From the NCBI GenBank assembly GCA_963930655.1, contig OZ005610.1:7755001-7819000 (forward strand): a stretch of 64,000 nt of DNA, given 5' to 3'. The stretch comes from Myrica gale (taxonomy: Eukaryota > Streptophyta > Magnoliopsida > Fagales > Myricaceae). Positions within the stretch are counted from its first letter, which is position 1; every line of letters begins with the position of its first letter. Shown here in pieces: positions 32,807-47,200 of this stretch. The notes beneath the pieces were generated by a model. The model searched no databases and was not told the DNA's origin. It saw only the letters and a list, made by a program, of their open reading frames with translations. The translations under genes were made by a program, and so were the position numbers.

Positions 32807-32827
32807 CAGCAATTGTAGGACAATGAC

Positions 32828-34925
32828 CTACAGACATAAAATTACATACAGTAAGTGTGGTGATATTGTACTACAGAAATCACATGTACGAAAAACTATC
32901 TTTCTCTTTACAGAAATACATATGCAAATCCGGTTGCAATCAATAGCTAGCCTAAGGAAAGACTCCTTTATTGGACCAACGGAAAGAGGGAGAGAATTTT
33001 TTTTGTTTGTGGATTGGGGGGGGGGGGGGACAAAATGACTAAGTAAAATAATCTTAACGCCCATAACTTAACAAGGAGAGATATCGATTAGAAGTTATAT
33101 AAGGGAAATCATGAACCCACTTATACAAAAACGTAAGAAAAGGACAGCATAAATGAATATAAAAGGTAATGAGTTGTTTAGTAAAGCCAAACAATTCACT
33201 ATGCTGCCTTTCAGATAAAATTATTATCTATGCTATCTTTCTCCACTTAAAGATGGACCATATAACCAGGACCAAAAGTTTAGAAGGAAAAGAGTACCAA
33301 TTGCGGCACAATAAACTAGTCAAATCCATAAGTAGCATACCAAAAAAAATAGCTGCCAGAAATCTACTAGTGGATGATACATAAAGACTATACGCTAAAC
33401 AAAGAAGGAAATTATATTAATGAAGACAACATTACACCTCCATGAAAGCAAGCCCAAAACTCACGAAATAACCTCTGGAAAAACCTTCTATAACCACAGA
33501 AGGGTTACAAAAAACGGATGACAAAACCAATGTTGTTTACATACATTTTATACCAAGAACATGAATTCTAAAGCACATACCAACTTCTAATTATCCTGAT
33601 AAAAGCAGTAATAAAGGAAATTCTGGTTTTCAGCAACAATTTAATTCCACGTTTTTAACTACTGTATCATTTCAACTCTATAACCACGACCCTCTTCACC
33701 AAGTATGATAAGTGTCTTATCACTTCAAACACTGCAGCATTTGGGCATTGCAATATCACAATTCACAAATTTGAAACTACCCCAAATCTGAAACTTCCTT
33801 TGGGGTTGATGGATCAATATTGGACTATCACGTGCAAGAAATAAGAGCTTAAGTTCAAAATATAATGTTGCATGCCGATCAGTTGTCCGTTATCTTCCTG
33901 GAGGTATTGGAAGAACAGAAGTACAAGGGTATCAAAAGATATAGAGCTCCTCACAATTTGAAGGACATAATGGCCGTTTTTATTCTTGCAAGATACTTTT
34001 ATGGGATCTCTAGATATTTATATTTAGATACCTTTTCAGGCTTTTACAGGTTTAGTTAGTTGTGTTATAACGGGAAAAACAAAGCAACTGGAAACAAGGC
34101 TCACAAGTGAAAAGCATAAAGGCATGCTTGTCCAAACAACCCAAAACAAATTATTGGCCAAAGTTCCCATACATGAAAAACGAAACAACCCAAACTGAAA
34201 GTTGGCCAAAGTTACTAAACATGAAAGGAGAAAGAATGCTCGTATACGAATAACAATTGAAGAAGGGATCGAGACTCATGCAAAGCTATCGTTTCTAGGC
34301 ATGGTTTTCCCTGCGCCAAATAATACTGGCCAAAGCTCCTAACATTGCCAATTAGGGAAGACAATCAATGAAGTAGGTTTTAAAAAAAAAAACACCATAC
34401 GTCTAACAGAATTCAAATTACCAGACCATCAATGCCCTACAATAAGATACAATCGAAACCCCCCATTATGAAAACTCTAATTCAATCCTGAAATGGCCAC
34501 AGAGGCTCCAAATCAGAACCCCAAAACAGAATATAGTTGAACATAACGCTTAATCGAACTAAGACTAACCAAATCAAACCCAAAATTCCAAACCAACGAG
34601 TTCAAGCTCGTTCAGAGACACTTTCATCTTCTCCACAATGACGGATACTACCAGAAATAAGGGGGAGCAAATTACCATAGGCAGAGAGTACCAAACCCTA
34701 GAATTCAAAGATAGCATTACAAAAAAAGCACCACACTGGGTATATGGCTTGTTTCAGCGAGGGGTGTCGTGGATAGAAATAAATTTGGGAAGTATACCAA
34801 AAATCCTCGTACATAATGTCCTGAGCTGGGTGATTAATGAAGCTAATAATTGGAAATCAGTTGGAAACACACAAAAATATAATTAAGAAAAGAAATATTA
34901 AGAATCGCGGCATGTAATTCTTTAC
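32828..34925 (-). other. Leader intron of the TFIIS-domain gene
   Basis: Donor GGAAG/GTAAAG at 34926/34925 and acceptor TCTGTAG/GTCATT at 32828/32827 fit GT-AG rules and join a GC-richer first leader exon to the exon with the start codon. About 2.1 kb, AT-rich, no gene inside; a G-run occurs near 33017-33029. Confidence 0.65.
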
Positions 34926-35165
34926 CTTCCTCAATGAACTCGAAACCCTAGCTCTGACTCGGCCTCCACGCGGAGAAGCTCAACTCTCTCGCTTTCTCCC
35001 TCTCCACCTCCCTCGTACTTTCTCTTCCTCCCGGTGCTTTCTCTCTGGTGCTTAGATTTCTTTCTCGCTCTTCACAAAACCATCGCTTTGTTCTCCGATA
35101 AGCTATTCTTCCGAACAGAGGGAGAGAACAAAAAGTGAGAAGTTTTTTCGTCGAAAATGGTGGTT
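34926..35165 (-). promoter_or_regulatory. First leader exon and core promoter, TFIIS-domain gene
   Basis: Purine/pyrimidine-biased leader with a telobox (AAACCCTA, about 34949-34956, plus strand) near the leader donor site. The exact transcription start is not visible. Confidence 0.5.
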
Positions 35166-35507
35166 TTCTGGTTTTAAAATTTACCTTTAGTTTTCTTTTC
35201 CTCAATTCTCCGGGTCGGTTTGTTTTAGCGAAGGGTCGGTTCGTTTTAGTTTTTCACTTTTTCTAATGGTTAATTACACGTAACAAGCGTGCGCCAGAGC
35301 CGTGGCTCGGGAGGTGACCGGCTTAACTGAACGAACCGGTTAATGACTGTTTCTAGGGAATGTGAAAAAAGAGTCAAGGAGAATACCCAGAGAAAAACTG
35401 TCAATTCCGGTACGCCTTTTTGTGGGAGCGTTTTCGTAATAGTTTTCGGGAAAAGAGTTGGCTGAAAAGGAAGAGGGCTTATCGTTGAAGCCGTCAATTT
35501 TGGTCCC

Positions 35508-35533
35508 CACGTGAGTCACGTGCTATACACGTG
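35508..35533. promoter_or_regulatory. Cluster of three G-boxes
   Basis: CACGTG at 35508-35513, 35517-35522 and 35528-35533, three palindromic bZIP/bHLH sites in 26 bases, about 350-600 bases upstream of the leader of the minus-strand TFIIS-domain gene. Confidence 0.75.
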
Positions 35534-35612
35534 CCTCTTTTTTATTATTTTTTTATTTTTTAAGAAAAGTTTTTTTTTTTCCTAGATAATTTGGGAGAAA
35601 CAGGGAGCAGAT

Positions 35613-35834
35613 AAAGACTAACGACAATTGGTTTCAAGCGTAAGACAAACAAGCAACTTACAGCGGTCGGCTCACACATCCTTCAAAATGATCTATCTTT
35701 TGAAGGGGAGTGTCAACTTATAAGTATACAAGTTTGTCAATAACGTAAGACAAACAAGATTGGAAAAGCGGAGAACAAGAAAAGACTAACCACGATTGGC
35801 TTCAAACGTAAAGACAAACAAATAACTTACAGCG
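35613..35834. repeat. Imperfect direct repeat of about 53 bp
   Basis: 35613-35665 and 35781-35834 share AAAGACTAACSACRATTGG, TTCAARCGTAA and GACAAACAARYAACTTACAGCG. Copies are 168 bases apart; no transposon ends recognised. Confidence 0.7.
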
Positions 35835-36330
35835 AGGGAAGTCCCTCTTAAGACTTAAAGAACCATATTAATTCATATTAAATAAGGGGATATAATATGA
35901 AGATTTTTCTTGATGGGTCAGAATACAAAGAAGCCTACTTGCTTTAAGATTGACACACTATCATAAGCAATAGTATATTCGGTCTTTAAAAAGGGGAAAA
36001 ATAGCATATCCAATATCTCAATGAAAATGATAAAGTGGTGTGTGAGGGGTTTATTAGAAATCATATCTTCGTTCATATTATTTAGATCAAGTTTTCGTGA
36101 ATATTTTCTGGGAAAAAAAATAAAATTACCCTAAGCACAACAACACCCAAACACAGACAATTACTTGTCAAAACGGATTTAATTTACTGTTCTGGAATGA
36201 ATAATCACATTTTATTGCATTGAAAATTTATAATTAGGCCTGCAAATGCCATTTTGATTCAATATTATTGTAAAATATACCGCTCTTCATCTATTTTTAT
36301 TTATTTTTAATTTTATTATTATTATTAATT
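35835..36330. other. AT-rich intergenic DNA
   Basis: No gene, RNA or repeat border seen. Confidence 0.5.
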
Positions 36331-36856
36331 GGCTTAATTACCTTACATGTACATGTGGTATCCAACATTTACAAAATAGTCCCTGTGGTATGACTTTCAA
36401 CAAAATGGTCCTTGTGGTATAGTTTTGAAACAAATTATTCTCTGTCTAACTGTCGGGATAGTGTTGTACATGCCACGTCAGCGTCATTCACGCGTTGACA
36501 CGTGTTTTTTAACATTAGTATCCAAATCACAAGTGATATACTTCTTTTAGCTCGTAGAATTTGTCTGAGCCTCAACCTCAGACTTGATTGGTTTGATCCA
36601 GGACGGCTGCTGACATGTCATCGCGTGAATGGAAAGTGACATATACAATACTCTCTAGTTAAGTGGGTAACGACAGTTGGACGGAGGGACTAATTTGTCT
36701 CAAAACGATACCACATGGACTATTTTGTTGAAAGTCATACCACATGGACTAATTTGTCTCAAAACTATACTACAAGGACTATTTTGTTGAAAGTAATACC
36801 ACATGGACTAATTTATCCCAAAACGATACTACAAGGACCTGTAAGTTAATTAAACC
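36331..36856. mobile_element. Foldback element built from GTGGTAT repeats
   Basis: Left arm from GGCTTAATTACCTTACATGT carries repeated units 'AGTCCYTGTGGTATGACTTTCAACAAAAT'. The right arm (about 36670-36856) carries the inverse (CATACCACATGGACTA, CAAAACGATACCACATGG) several times. Arms meet around CTAACTGTCG / CGACAGTTGGAC. No coding capacity. Confidence 0.75.
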
Positions 36857-38096
36857 TTATTGATTTAGATACGAGGAGAAACATTATAGGACAAGTTTAC
36901 CGAAATTAATCCACCTTAGACAAGTAAACATTAAAGGAGGCAAGTACCGCAGTCCACAACCTAAATAAAGTCATCAATTTTATCTTTTAAAAAATCGAAT
37001 CGGAAATTGTGCCTCTTATGCACACAATTTTAAGGGAGCTCTAATTATCAAGCTCACGATGTTTTGACAAGACCTTATAAAAGTTACTAAGGAAAGGGAA
37101 AAGTAGAGATAAGAACAAAAAGTTTGAGCTAATCAGTTGGGATTAGGACGTTGAAAGCAGTCATAATCCATTTCCGTAGTCCAAAGTCCGAAGGTTGGCT
37201 TGGAATATGTTGTAAAAAGTTTATCAAAGAGGCACTTATATCGACCTCACTAAATTTTCATGTGGACCCACGGACCACCACAGTACCAGCAAACGGGAGA
37301 ACACTTTCACACACACACACGTTTATATATATATGTATTTATGTATCAATGGGCTTTATTTTATTCGGTTTCTCCAATTTGTCGAATGTCGCTCCGTTAT
37401 GATTCCACTAAAAACTCTCTAATTTCCCTTTTCAATTTCGATAGGAGGCCAGGGTGCAACTTTCCCCAAGGGTCGGCCTCACGAGCCTAAAACGAAAACA
37501 ATATTGGGTTTCACCAATTTGGGCTGGCTCAGAGGGCCCAGCAAAGTCGAGGAGCTCGTTACAAGACGAGGCCTCTTCTCACAGGCCTAGCTTCAAACAG
37601 GGGAACGCTGTGTCACACGGCCCATTATACTCCTTAAGCTCCAAAGCTCCACAAATTGCATTGAATGTTAATATCAAACGAGATAAAACTGAAAATAGCA
37701 CGAGACAGTAGGATTTGTTTGTACCTAATGCTCAAATTACGACAGCATTAAGAAGCGAGGAAGGACTACCAGTGTTCCACACGGAATGCTCGGTCAATGT
37801 TTGGTCAAAAAACACCGAGATTTTTTGCCTTTTCTTAGTTTTGATTTAATGTTTTTAGGTCTAAAGTTTCAACTGAACCTCAGGCCTCATATTATAAACA
37901 ATTGAGAGAATAAAGGAATATTCTTCCAAGTTGATACATACAGTATGGAATTACAAGCATTTTAGGCATGAAAGTGCGCGAGGACCGGTCAGAATGATAC
38001 AACTGAAAGATTCGAGTTCTTACGTGATGACTTTCTATTTGAAACAATGACAGTACTTCTACATATACAAGACTCCTCAATATAGCGCAACAGCCC

Positions 38097-38127
<31 letters not shown>

Positions 38128-38206
38128 ACCCCGCTTATACACCTAACCCAAATAAAAGAAAAGAAAAGAAAGCTTTCCGTTCTAGCTGGACGAAAGAACT
38201 GCTTTG
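36857..38206. other. Intergenic DNA; poly-C tract
   Basis: A CA microsatellite at about 37302-37319 and a (TA) stretch follow each other. A poly-C run of 24 at 38094-38117 directly followed by A-run lies 95 bases past the kinesin stop codon, probably in its 3' UTR. No gene recognised. Confidence 0.6.
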
Positions 38207-41200
38207 TTAGAGGTGAAGCTTGCTTCTAAGTAAACGCAGGAGAGAGATACTACCATCTGTTGTTTTCCTTTCATCTGCAGCCAATTTCCTTCCAGCTCTA
38301 TTGCCCTGCATATGATTCAATATAGAAACTCTAATCAAATTCACAGGGATATTTGTTCTTATATTTTTCCTTAAATTTTTCTTGTTTTTCTTTTATGGGG
38401 GTGCCGATTCTACCTGATGAGGAGGTCGTCCTACTTGAGTACTTCGGTGTCATTAAAATTGCTTTGGTTCCGAAGTCCAACTTAGTGAGTTGTGGCACAA
38501 ACTTGACTTGTTACTTCGTGACTCTCACCCACTTTCAGTTTAGGCAGGTGTAGCAAATAAACTAGAAAATAGGAGTCTCAATCTTACCTTTGGTTTCTCA
38601 AGATCATCCTCCACATCCAAAGCACCGAAATCCCTCAGCAATATAGATGAGGCAGGCAAAAGTCTCCTAATTCCGATGACAAAATACAAAGCCAATGTAT
38701 CAAAAAAATATAGAGACCCACCTTAAAACTACAAAGAGAAGTATAACGTGTTAAAATCCTAGGCAAGCTAAGATAATGACGAGGAGCAACAACCTTAGTC
38801 ATATGTTGTGGACCTAGGACAACAAAGTGCAATGTTCAACATGGAACGCCAATTTACCTTTTTGGTTTCACAGGTTTGCTAGAAGAATCAACTCTTGGTT
38901 CAATATCTGGCACATCAACAGCGCCACATTCTTCGTTAAATGTAACATGTTCCTCTCGAGATTGAGGTGGACCCAAAAATTCCTGTGAAGGACAGGGAAA
39001 CAAAGAAAAGAAAAGAGAGCAGAGATTTTTTAATGCAAAGCTTAGCATCATAGTATCCATACAAAATTATGCTCTAAAAAGATAGAAAGAAAGAAGGAAA
39101 GTTAGAGCTTAATTATCTTTGGCAGATTATGATGTCCTTCAATTTTAAATTAGTTAGCTTTCATCATCTTTAGCCCCAAAATTAACTTTATATGCATGCT
39201 CATTTGTTGGGGCTGGGTTACCACTGAATGTTTCAGTGGGATTAATAACTACTGCATCAAATGATTACTTCAGCGAGATCTCACACCCTCTCAAGTCTCA
39301 AGTGACATTGGATCCTCTCAGAATAAACTTACTGAAAAATTTGTGTGATGTATAGGAGAAAAGCTAGAAGATGAGAGAAAATACAAACACCTTACCACTG
39401 GTTCCATAATTCCATCCTCAGCATCCAATGCACTGCAATCCCTCGGCATTGTGGACGATGCAGGCAAAGGTCTCCTTATTATAGCAACAAATTAGAAACA
39501 AACTCTTCAGGAAAAAACTGATACATATTGAGATTCTACAAACCCAGTGTGCAGCTAAAAACTTTTAAGAATGAAACAACACTCCACTGACCTGCTTGGT
39601 TTCTCAAAATTCAAGTCTTTACAGGAAGTGCCAGATATTGGTTGACTATCCAGCACATCAAAAGTGCTACATCCTTGGGAAAATTCAACATCTTCCTTAG
39701 GTGATGTCGGAAAATCCAAAGAATCCTAAAGATGCAAGAGAACGAAGAGAAAAAAAAAAGAGGAAAAACAACCATGAAACAATTTATACTTAATATACGT
39801 GGGACTCTGGTTAACAATGATTTTCCAATCACAAAAAAGGCTATGTATTCAGAACTTATTCATTCTAGAAGTGCTACATTATATTAACCAATTTATACCT
39901 CAGTGTCTGTATTCTAACCACAAAACTCTTTGTAGATAAATTCAGAAATTATGGTGGATTACCGATTACGTGTTGATTGACCTTACAATGACCAACATAT
40001 TAAGATGTGTCTGTGTTTCTACACTCTCAAATCTCTTCATTTTAGGGCTAGTGGCATCGACCACTAGGGCACCATTTTCTTAGCATTGCTCTTTTTCTTT
40101 AATGCACATACCAGGTCCCTCATGCCGCAATATTTGCTGTTATCTCAAGAAAAAGACTAATGAGAAGCATTACTGACATTTGAATATATGTACTGCATAA
40201 ACCAATAGTTTGCATATAGCAGATATTCATATGCAATGATGGCATGGTATGTTTTCATATGTTTAGGTGGATAGCGTACACGAAGAACCATAAAAACTAA
40301 GCACCAAAGCAGAACAAAAAACAAACAATTGAAAAGAAACATGAGGAGAAAAACACTACTTCAAAATTTAACCTCATCATCCTTGGTAAGCAGTTGGTCC
40401 AGCTCCACTGATGAACAGCTGTCATGTCTACCGATGTGATGTGACTGAGAACAGTTGATAATAGAATCTGAAATCCTGGAACTTGTCACGTACAGCTAGA
40501 AACCATGCTGAAAAGTATACTAAGATACCTTGTAAATAAAGCTATTGTAATTATTTCATGTGCCGAATGAGATAATATAAAACAATTACTGACAATAAGA
40601 TCTTCTGCATCTACCAGTTCTGAAGTGAATAAGCTAAGATGGACAATTTGAATCCTAACTGGATCTAAGTTGTAAAGCACTTTGGACAGATCTTTAAACT
40701 GAACAGGTCCTATCTACTTAATCAAGTACATATACCTTACGAACATGTTTTCATCCGTTCTCTTCAGTTCAAGGCAATGCATATGCACCTGGTGAGATAC
40801 ATTTTGTATCCATATTCTATATATTAGCCACATCTACTAAGATTTTGAGCATCTAACTAGCCAGATTTTAAATGTTTCATTATCATAATATAAGCAGTTA
40901 TTATAGCATAATATGCAAAAACAGTAAACTTTTTGAATCAAACCTGTTACATGAGCAATTGCGAAATTATCCTGGCTTCCCAAATATTTTGACTCCTGCA
41001 AGTCCTCTGTGCTGTGTCTATTCCCAGGAGGGATATCACTTATCTGATTGCACGAATCAAAACTGCATTACATTCCCAGCCATTCTCAACGTACATAAGA
41101 ATGACTGTCATATTCTTCCGAATTCTACATTAAGAATTTTCCAAGTCCAACCATCATACCTGATCATTCTGCTGGGTAGAGTTTTCAGAAGCATTAGCAA

Positions 41201-44200
41201 CACCAACCCCAAATCTACTCACCTGAAAATCCGGGAAAAGTTTCACACTTATCAAAAAGATTTCCTTAAAAGGAGACACCACTATAAAGGAATATAAAGT
41301 GATGTTTCCTTACAGTGGCATCGGATTATTGCTTATTGTCAATGCACTAAAACCCACTCAAGTTCAAAGAAAAGACTCCTTGAAATACCATCCAAATACT
41401 TTATATTGACAAAAAGCACTCATGACTTACTACGTCCCCAAAAGAAACATCAAACAAAAAGCAGCCACAAATAAAACTCCCCAAAGACCATGAGATGGTT
41501 AACAGTCATAAAAAAATCCAGGCTGGGAATTGGTGAAAATAAAAAACTAAATTATTGGAGAGATCTTCGTACCTCAGAGAACACATCTTTATCCTGTCTA
41601 GGACAGGAGTCAATGTTTTCCAAAGCGCCACTAAGATAAGATGCCTTGAGGCTTGAAGAATGAACCACATCTCCCTGAACATTTAACAATTCAATATTTA
41701 CTTTACCAAAAATTTATTCAGAACATAACTTCACAGATATCAAAGGTAAAACAAGAAAGAGAGTTCCGGGAAAACACGCGAAAAATATAAATAGCACCAC
41801 TAGAAGAAAGAGGGATGGAGGAGAGAGGAGAGAGGAGAGAGAGAGAGAGAGAGGCTACATTCAAACCTTATCAACCTTACTGGAACCAAGCCCCTTTAAT
41901 TCCACTGTGGATTCGGAAGCAGAGCAGGTTTTGACCATGGAGGCATCCCCCCGTAGTACTTTGGGACAAGTACAGCAGGACCTCAAATCCTCCAGGTCTT
42001 TTCCGAGCGCAAGATTTCGAGTCTTTTCATTGCTAAGGTTTTCTCTAAGACTCTGGATTTCACTCTCTGCCATCTGATCAAAACCACCAATTTGAAATTG
42101 AACATACTAGTGAGATTACTACTGAAATTGCATTGATAGGGAAACAAGGCAATAGAATGGGAGAAAAAACACCCTTAAGATGGAGACATGAACTGCCAAG
42201 TTTAAGCATAAGTTACTACTAATTTATTAATACCTTGAGTTTTTGTTTGTATTGCTTCAAGACATTCCACATAGCTTTAGTAAAATTTTGTAAAATCTGG
42301 TGGTTTCTCTCTTTCTCTTGCCCATCAACAAAGTCTGAGTTTGTGGTTGCATTTTCACCAGCTTCCGATCTGTAAATTTTTGCAGACTCTGAAAGGAATT
42401 AACTGACTTTGTCAGATCTTCTATGGATAAGCCTGATGAAGCAAGTTGAGGGACTAGAACAGGGTGAATGACAGGCAAACAAAAAACCATGGAAGTAATG
42501 ATTTAATACAACCTTCCTCAGGAAGCCCATGTTCATCTCCAATACTCTTTCCTTCCTCCAACTGAAATCAGAGTATCATTCAAAAAGTGAGTAAGACTTA
42601 TATTAGGGAAATAGTGATGATAACTGTATCAAATGTATGCCCAACAGCTTGATCAAATAATGATTCCAGGAACAGCATCCAATAGCACATTATGACCTAG
42701 GATCTCCATTTGTAGCCAGATGTGGACTAGGATATTCATTTCAGGTTTCAGCAGAGACACAAGTGTATCCCAACAAACACTAAAGACTCAACACTGAATG
42801 TAACCTTCATAAACTATTGCATTTGGATGTTTATTTGCCTGCAGGCTGTAGATTGTAAGAACAAATAATAACAAATAATAGCTACGAAGTATAAGTCCTT
42901 ATCATTCAGCACATTTTGAAAGTAATGAAAGTGAGTTCTTTTTAGCAGTGTCATAACAAATGTCAGATATGGGTAATGAAAGCGAACCGTAAACTTTGCA
43001 ATTGCAATGGAATCAATGTCAACAACAACCAGTATTACTTGCTGAACTAGGTCTAGTTGCAACATCCATGGATCAATATATTCCATGCAATTCAAAATTA
43101 TACAGTGATATCAATATCGCAGGAGAATCCTAAACAGTAACACTGTACCCGTACTACTTGGAAGCCAAAATTCCATCCAACTGCCACTGAACCTAAATTC
43201 CATTTTAAGATCTTATGCAAAGAAATGGACTTGAGAAATTATACTAAGAATACCAAAAGTACGGAGGAAAAAATTAACTATTTGTAGGTGGTACACAGAC
43301 CTTGAACTCCACGTGACAGATATTTAAACCTTAGAAAAAAGACTGAATAAAATACCACGCAAGGTTCATGGCTGCTAAGTTTCATTCTTTTGGGCTGCTC
43401 AACTCGAGACAACGCCTGGAAATGCCTTTTGTTGCAGTTCATAGTGGAAGACTCCTCAACACCATTGAACCTAAAATTACAAACGTTAAAAGGCAATCAT
43501 AAGAACAAGAAACTTAAATTTGAATAAGATTTCTGCAGAATGTATGTGTATCTGGATATTTATTTTACTTGATATTCATGAAAGGTGAAGCTTGTTTTAG
43601 CAGATAAGATGTATCAAGATAGTCTTCTTCTCCTGCTCTAACTGTTAAAATCTGCAAACCATATATGAGTTTTTTTCAGAAGCCCATAGGAGAAATGTCG
43701 TTTGCAAGCATAACACTACGAAGTTTGCTACAGAAGATCTAATCAAACAGAAAAAAGCAGCATCAACCAGAATCCCCATACCAATGCCATCCGCTTCTTG
43801 CCTTCCAAATAATCTCGAAGGTACTTGGTCAACTGTTAAGAGAAAAAGTTTAACTGTAGCTTATGTTTTGATACAGATTAAACGTGTTAAAAGACGTCAA
43901 AGAGTGAAAGACCAAAATACTAGAAGACAGTGTTTACCAATTATTCCCAGCCAGGAAGAAACCAAAATTTGACATCCTTGAAAACGAAAGGTATTGGAGG
44001 AAAGAATTGTGACCTAAAAGCATGAAGGACGCTAACATGTGCAATAATTGAAAAGAAGCATTACCAACGAATTGTGGAAGTGCTTCTGCAATGGCTTCTT
44101 GGGGTTCTTTTGGTGCTCCAACAAAGACTGAAAACAGAGAAAAGGAAACCTATATTACAGCACAGGGAGGGAGCAAGAGATGTATAAAGGATAGGAGAAG

Positions 44201-47200
44201 AAAGGTATCAAATGAATAAGGTGAACCATTCCTTGGTTAAATGTTAAGCAAATATACCAACAAAGACGAGGATAAAATGAACCATAAGCATATATCACTA
44301 TGAGATCCAATGAACCAAATTTAGGGTACATACCCTTAGGCACAGTCCGAAAACCATTGATGTATTGTTGATAAAATTAGTTTCAAGCAATCTTGCCCCC
44401 TGCAAATTGATGGAGTAAGTTGAGATACAGATATCCATGACCGAGGTCACAACATCATACATTTGACATCCACCTTTCACTGCATCGCATGTGACATTAT
44501 AAGTCCCTAAAGCAAGATTCCAACAGCATTCTTTAAATCTTAGACTGGAGAATGTACTAACAGCAATTTCCTGGAGCTATAATGCTTCAATATTTTGTTA
44601 TGTTGAGCACATGAACATTCCTTCTAAAAGACTATAATCTTCTGCTATCAAAAACATAAAGCCAATTCAGAGCTTCAAATCTTAGATGGTATCTAGAATG
44701 ATCGTGAAAGACCACAACCTATGAAAGTTCTTCAAGAGCAGTGATGTACATAATGATACACCCACATACTCCCATCCCCTAGGCCTAGGATGCATGAAGT
44801 CGGAGTCCACACAATTTGGATATCCTACCAGATACCAGTTTATGAAAACAAATAAGCTTATTCTAAAAAAAAAAGTACCCGATTCCCAGTCTTTTTTCCT
44901 CTTTCAGCTCCAGCAAGGTCAACAATAGTCAAGACGGCATTGTTATGAACTTCATCGACCTTGTTAGCAACACTGCTAATGTTAATGATGCACTGCGACC
45001 GGCTTCAACCATGCAAAGACAGGAAAGCAACATAAATATAGTAGTATTTTCAAAAATATTAACAATCCACTCCTCATAATCAACTAAAATAATTAGGGAA
45101 AGAAATGGATGTAATCATCTTTTAGTCTGCAGGAAAGGTTCTGAAAAAAAAGTCCAAAGGAGAAAAGAAAGAGAAGCATATTTATACTCGAATTCAACTA
45201 TATGATCAATAACAAATCCAACATAAGTTTATTTGTGCTAGTATAAAATCTCAAGGAACATCCATAAGGTAAATGTAGGACAGGGAATTGGGGATAATTA
45301 AGTACAACTTGATGGTCACCACAAAAACGAATAGACCATGTTCTGTCAGCCCATTTTTATCATGTCAAATCTTAAAAGCCTTTCTTAAAATGGGTAGTAA
45401 ACAGCGGCCATTGATATCAAATCAAAGACAATGTTTTCACTGCTACAAATTATACTTCAACGCATTATAGATTTTTACAAGCCCATCAACCAAAGTGGGA
45501 AGAGCAAATCAAGTGATTCTTAAATTTTTGTTTTAACCATGATTGAATATGGATGATAAAGTTAACCTACCAATCAGATAATTTTGTTAACAAGATAATG
45601 ATTATTGATCAATTCAACTCGTTAAGAATAAGTTCCAGTGTGAAATAAGCTTCTAACATCACTCTCAGTCCTGAAGAAAATACTTCGCAAGATGAAAGGG
45701 TTGGGGGAAGCTCATTCATCTAGCTAGGTACTGAATCCACCTCAGAACATAGAACCCCACCAGACAACAATCAAATATACTCCACAAGAAACTATAGTCC
45801 TATTGCTTATCTATATGAAATACAAAATAATAACTGTAGCAGTTGGTGATAGAAATATTGTTGGTTGGCCATGCACCTTGACTGGCTATTTGCATTTGTC
45901 ATTGCCGTGGCGCGTTTTAACATAGCACGAGCTATTAAAGATTCTGCCTGTCCAGCGTCAGAAAAGATAACCTGTTACATCAATTAAATAGACAGATAAG
46001 TCATATTAACAGTTTTATCCCCACCGTCGACATACATCTCACAGAATTATCCATCATGACCGTACAACATAAATAGGTATAGACCTCCTGTAGGCCTTTT
46101 ATACTTGATTGCTGCATGCTCAATTCAGTTCCATCTGGTGACAAATCGAATACTTTCTCTCCTTTTCCTCCTTCCGAATATATTTCGAAAATTGATATGG
46201 AAAATGACCTGAAAAAACATCATATTAACCAGAAAAGGGACAGAAAATGCTACTACATCTGGTAAAATTAAGAATTCACAGTTCAATGAATCAGATTAAA
46301 TTCAGACTACTAAATTAATATTTGTATTAATGAAATGCTTTTACCACATTTTTCACAATCAGCACTTACCTGGATGACACAGAATCCTTTCTCTCAGGCT
46401 GCTTAAAGATCTGTTGAAGCGCAAGTGGTACCATACCAGGTTCCCTAGGACTCCCAAAAACAGTATGAGTCTTGCCAGAGCCAGTTGGGCCCAATGCGGC
46501 CAGCATTCCACTCTTACCCTTCAGAAAATCGTCTACTAGAGGCTTCACCATTCTCTGATACACTTCATCCTGTGATTTCAATCAACAGAAGGATTCCACA
46601 AAATTTGTGATAAGAGTTTAGGAGGCGTGTACACTTATCTTTTCTTTTCTGAGAAATAAAAACTCCTTTTATTGTCTAGCATTTTCTCCTGTAACCAAAC
46701 GGATTAAAAACAAGGACAGAAATCGACAAACCTGAGACGATTCGGACGGAAACACGTGGGAAAACCCTCCGTAAACCTCGGATTTGATCCGCTTCGATTC
46801 CCTCACGGCTGAGGGCGGCGATAGTTTCACCGAGTGAGAATCGTTGACCGCGATACAAACTTCGCTGCAGTTTTTGTTCTTTGAGTTACTGTCCCTCGCA
46901 GCACTCTTCTTCGCCGGATTTTGAGGCCACGCATTCTTGGCTCTCAGCCTAGGATTCTGATCCCCCAAGCTGCCGTTTCGCCCTGAAATCTTGGGCGGCA
47001 AAAGGGGCCGAATTCTGAGGTATACTTTGAGGTTTTGGGAGACTACAGCTCGAGGGGACGAGGATGATGAAGATGAGGGGACTGGTTGAGGAGGGTTTTG
47101 GCCCTTTTGGGGGATTTCGATTGAAAGAATGTCCTGCATAGGAAATGATGGAATTCCTCGCGCGGTTGTTGAGGAGGGTGAATGGACTGGGATTTGGGGA

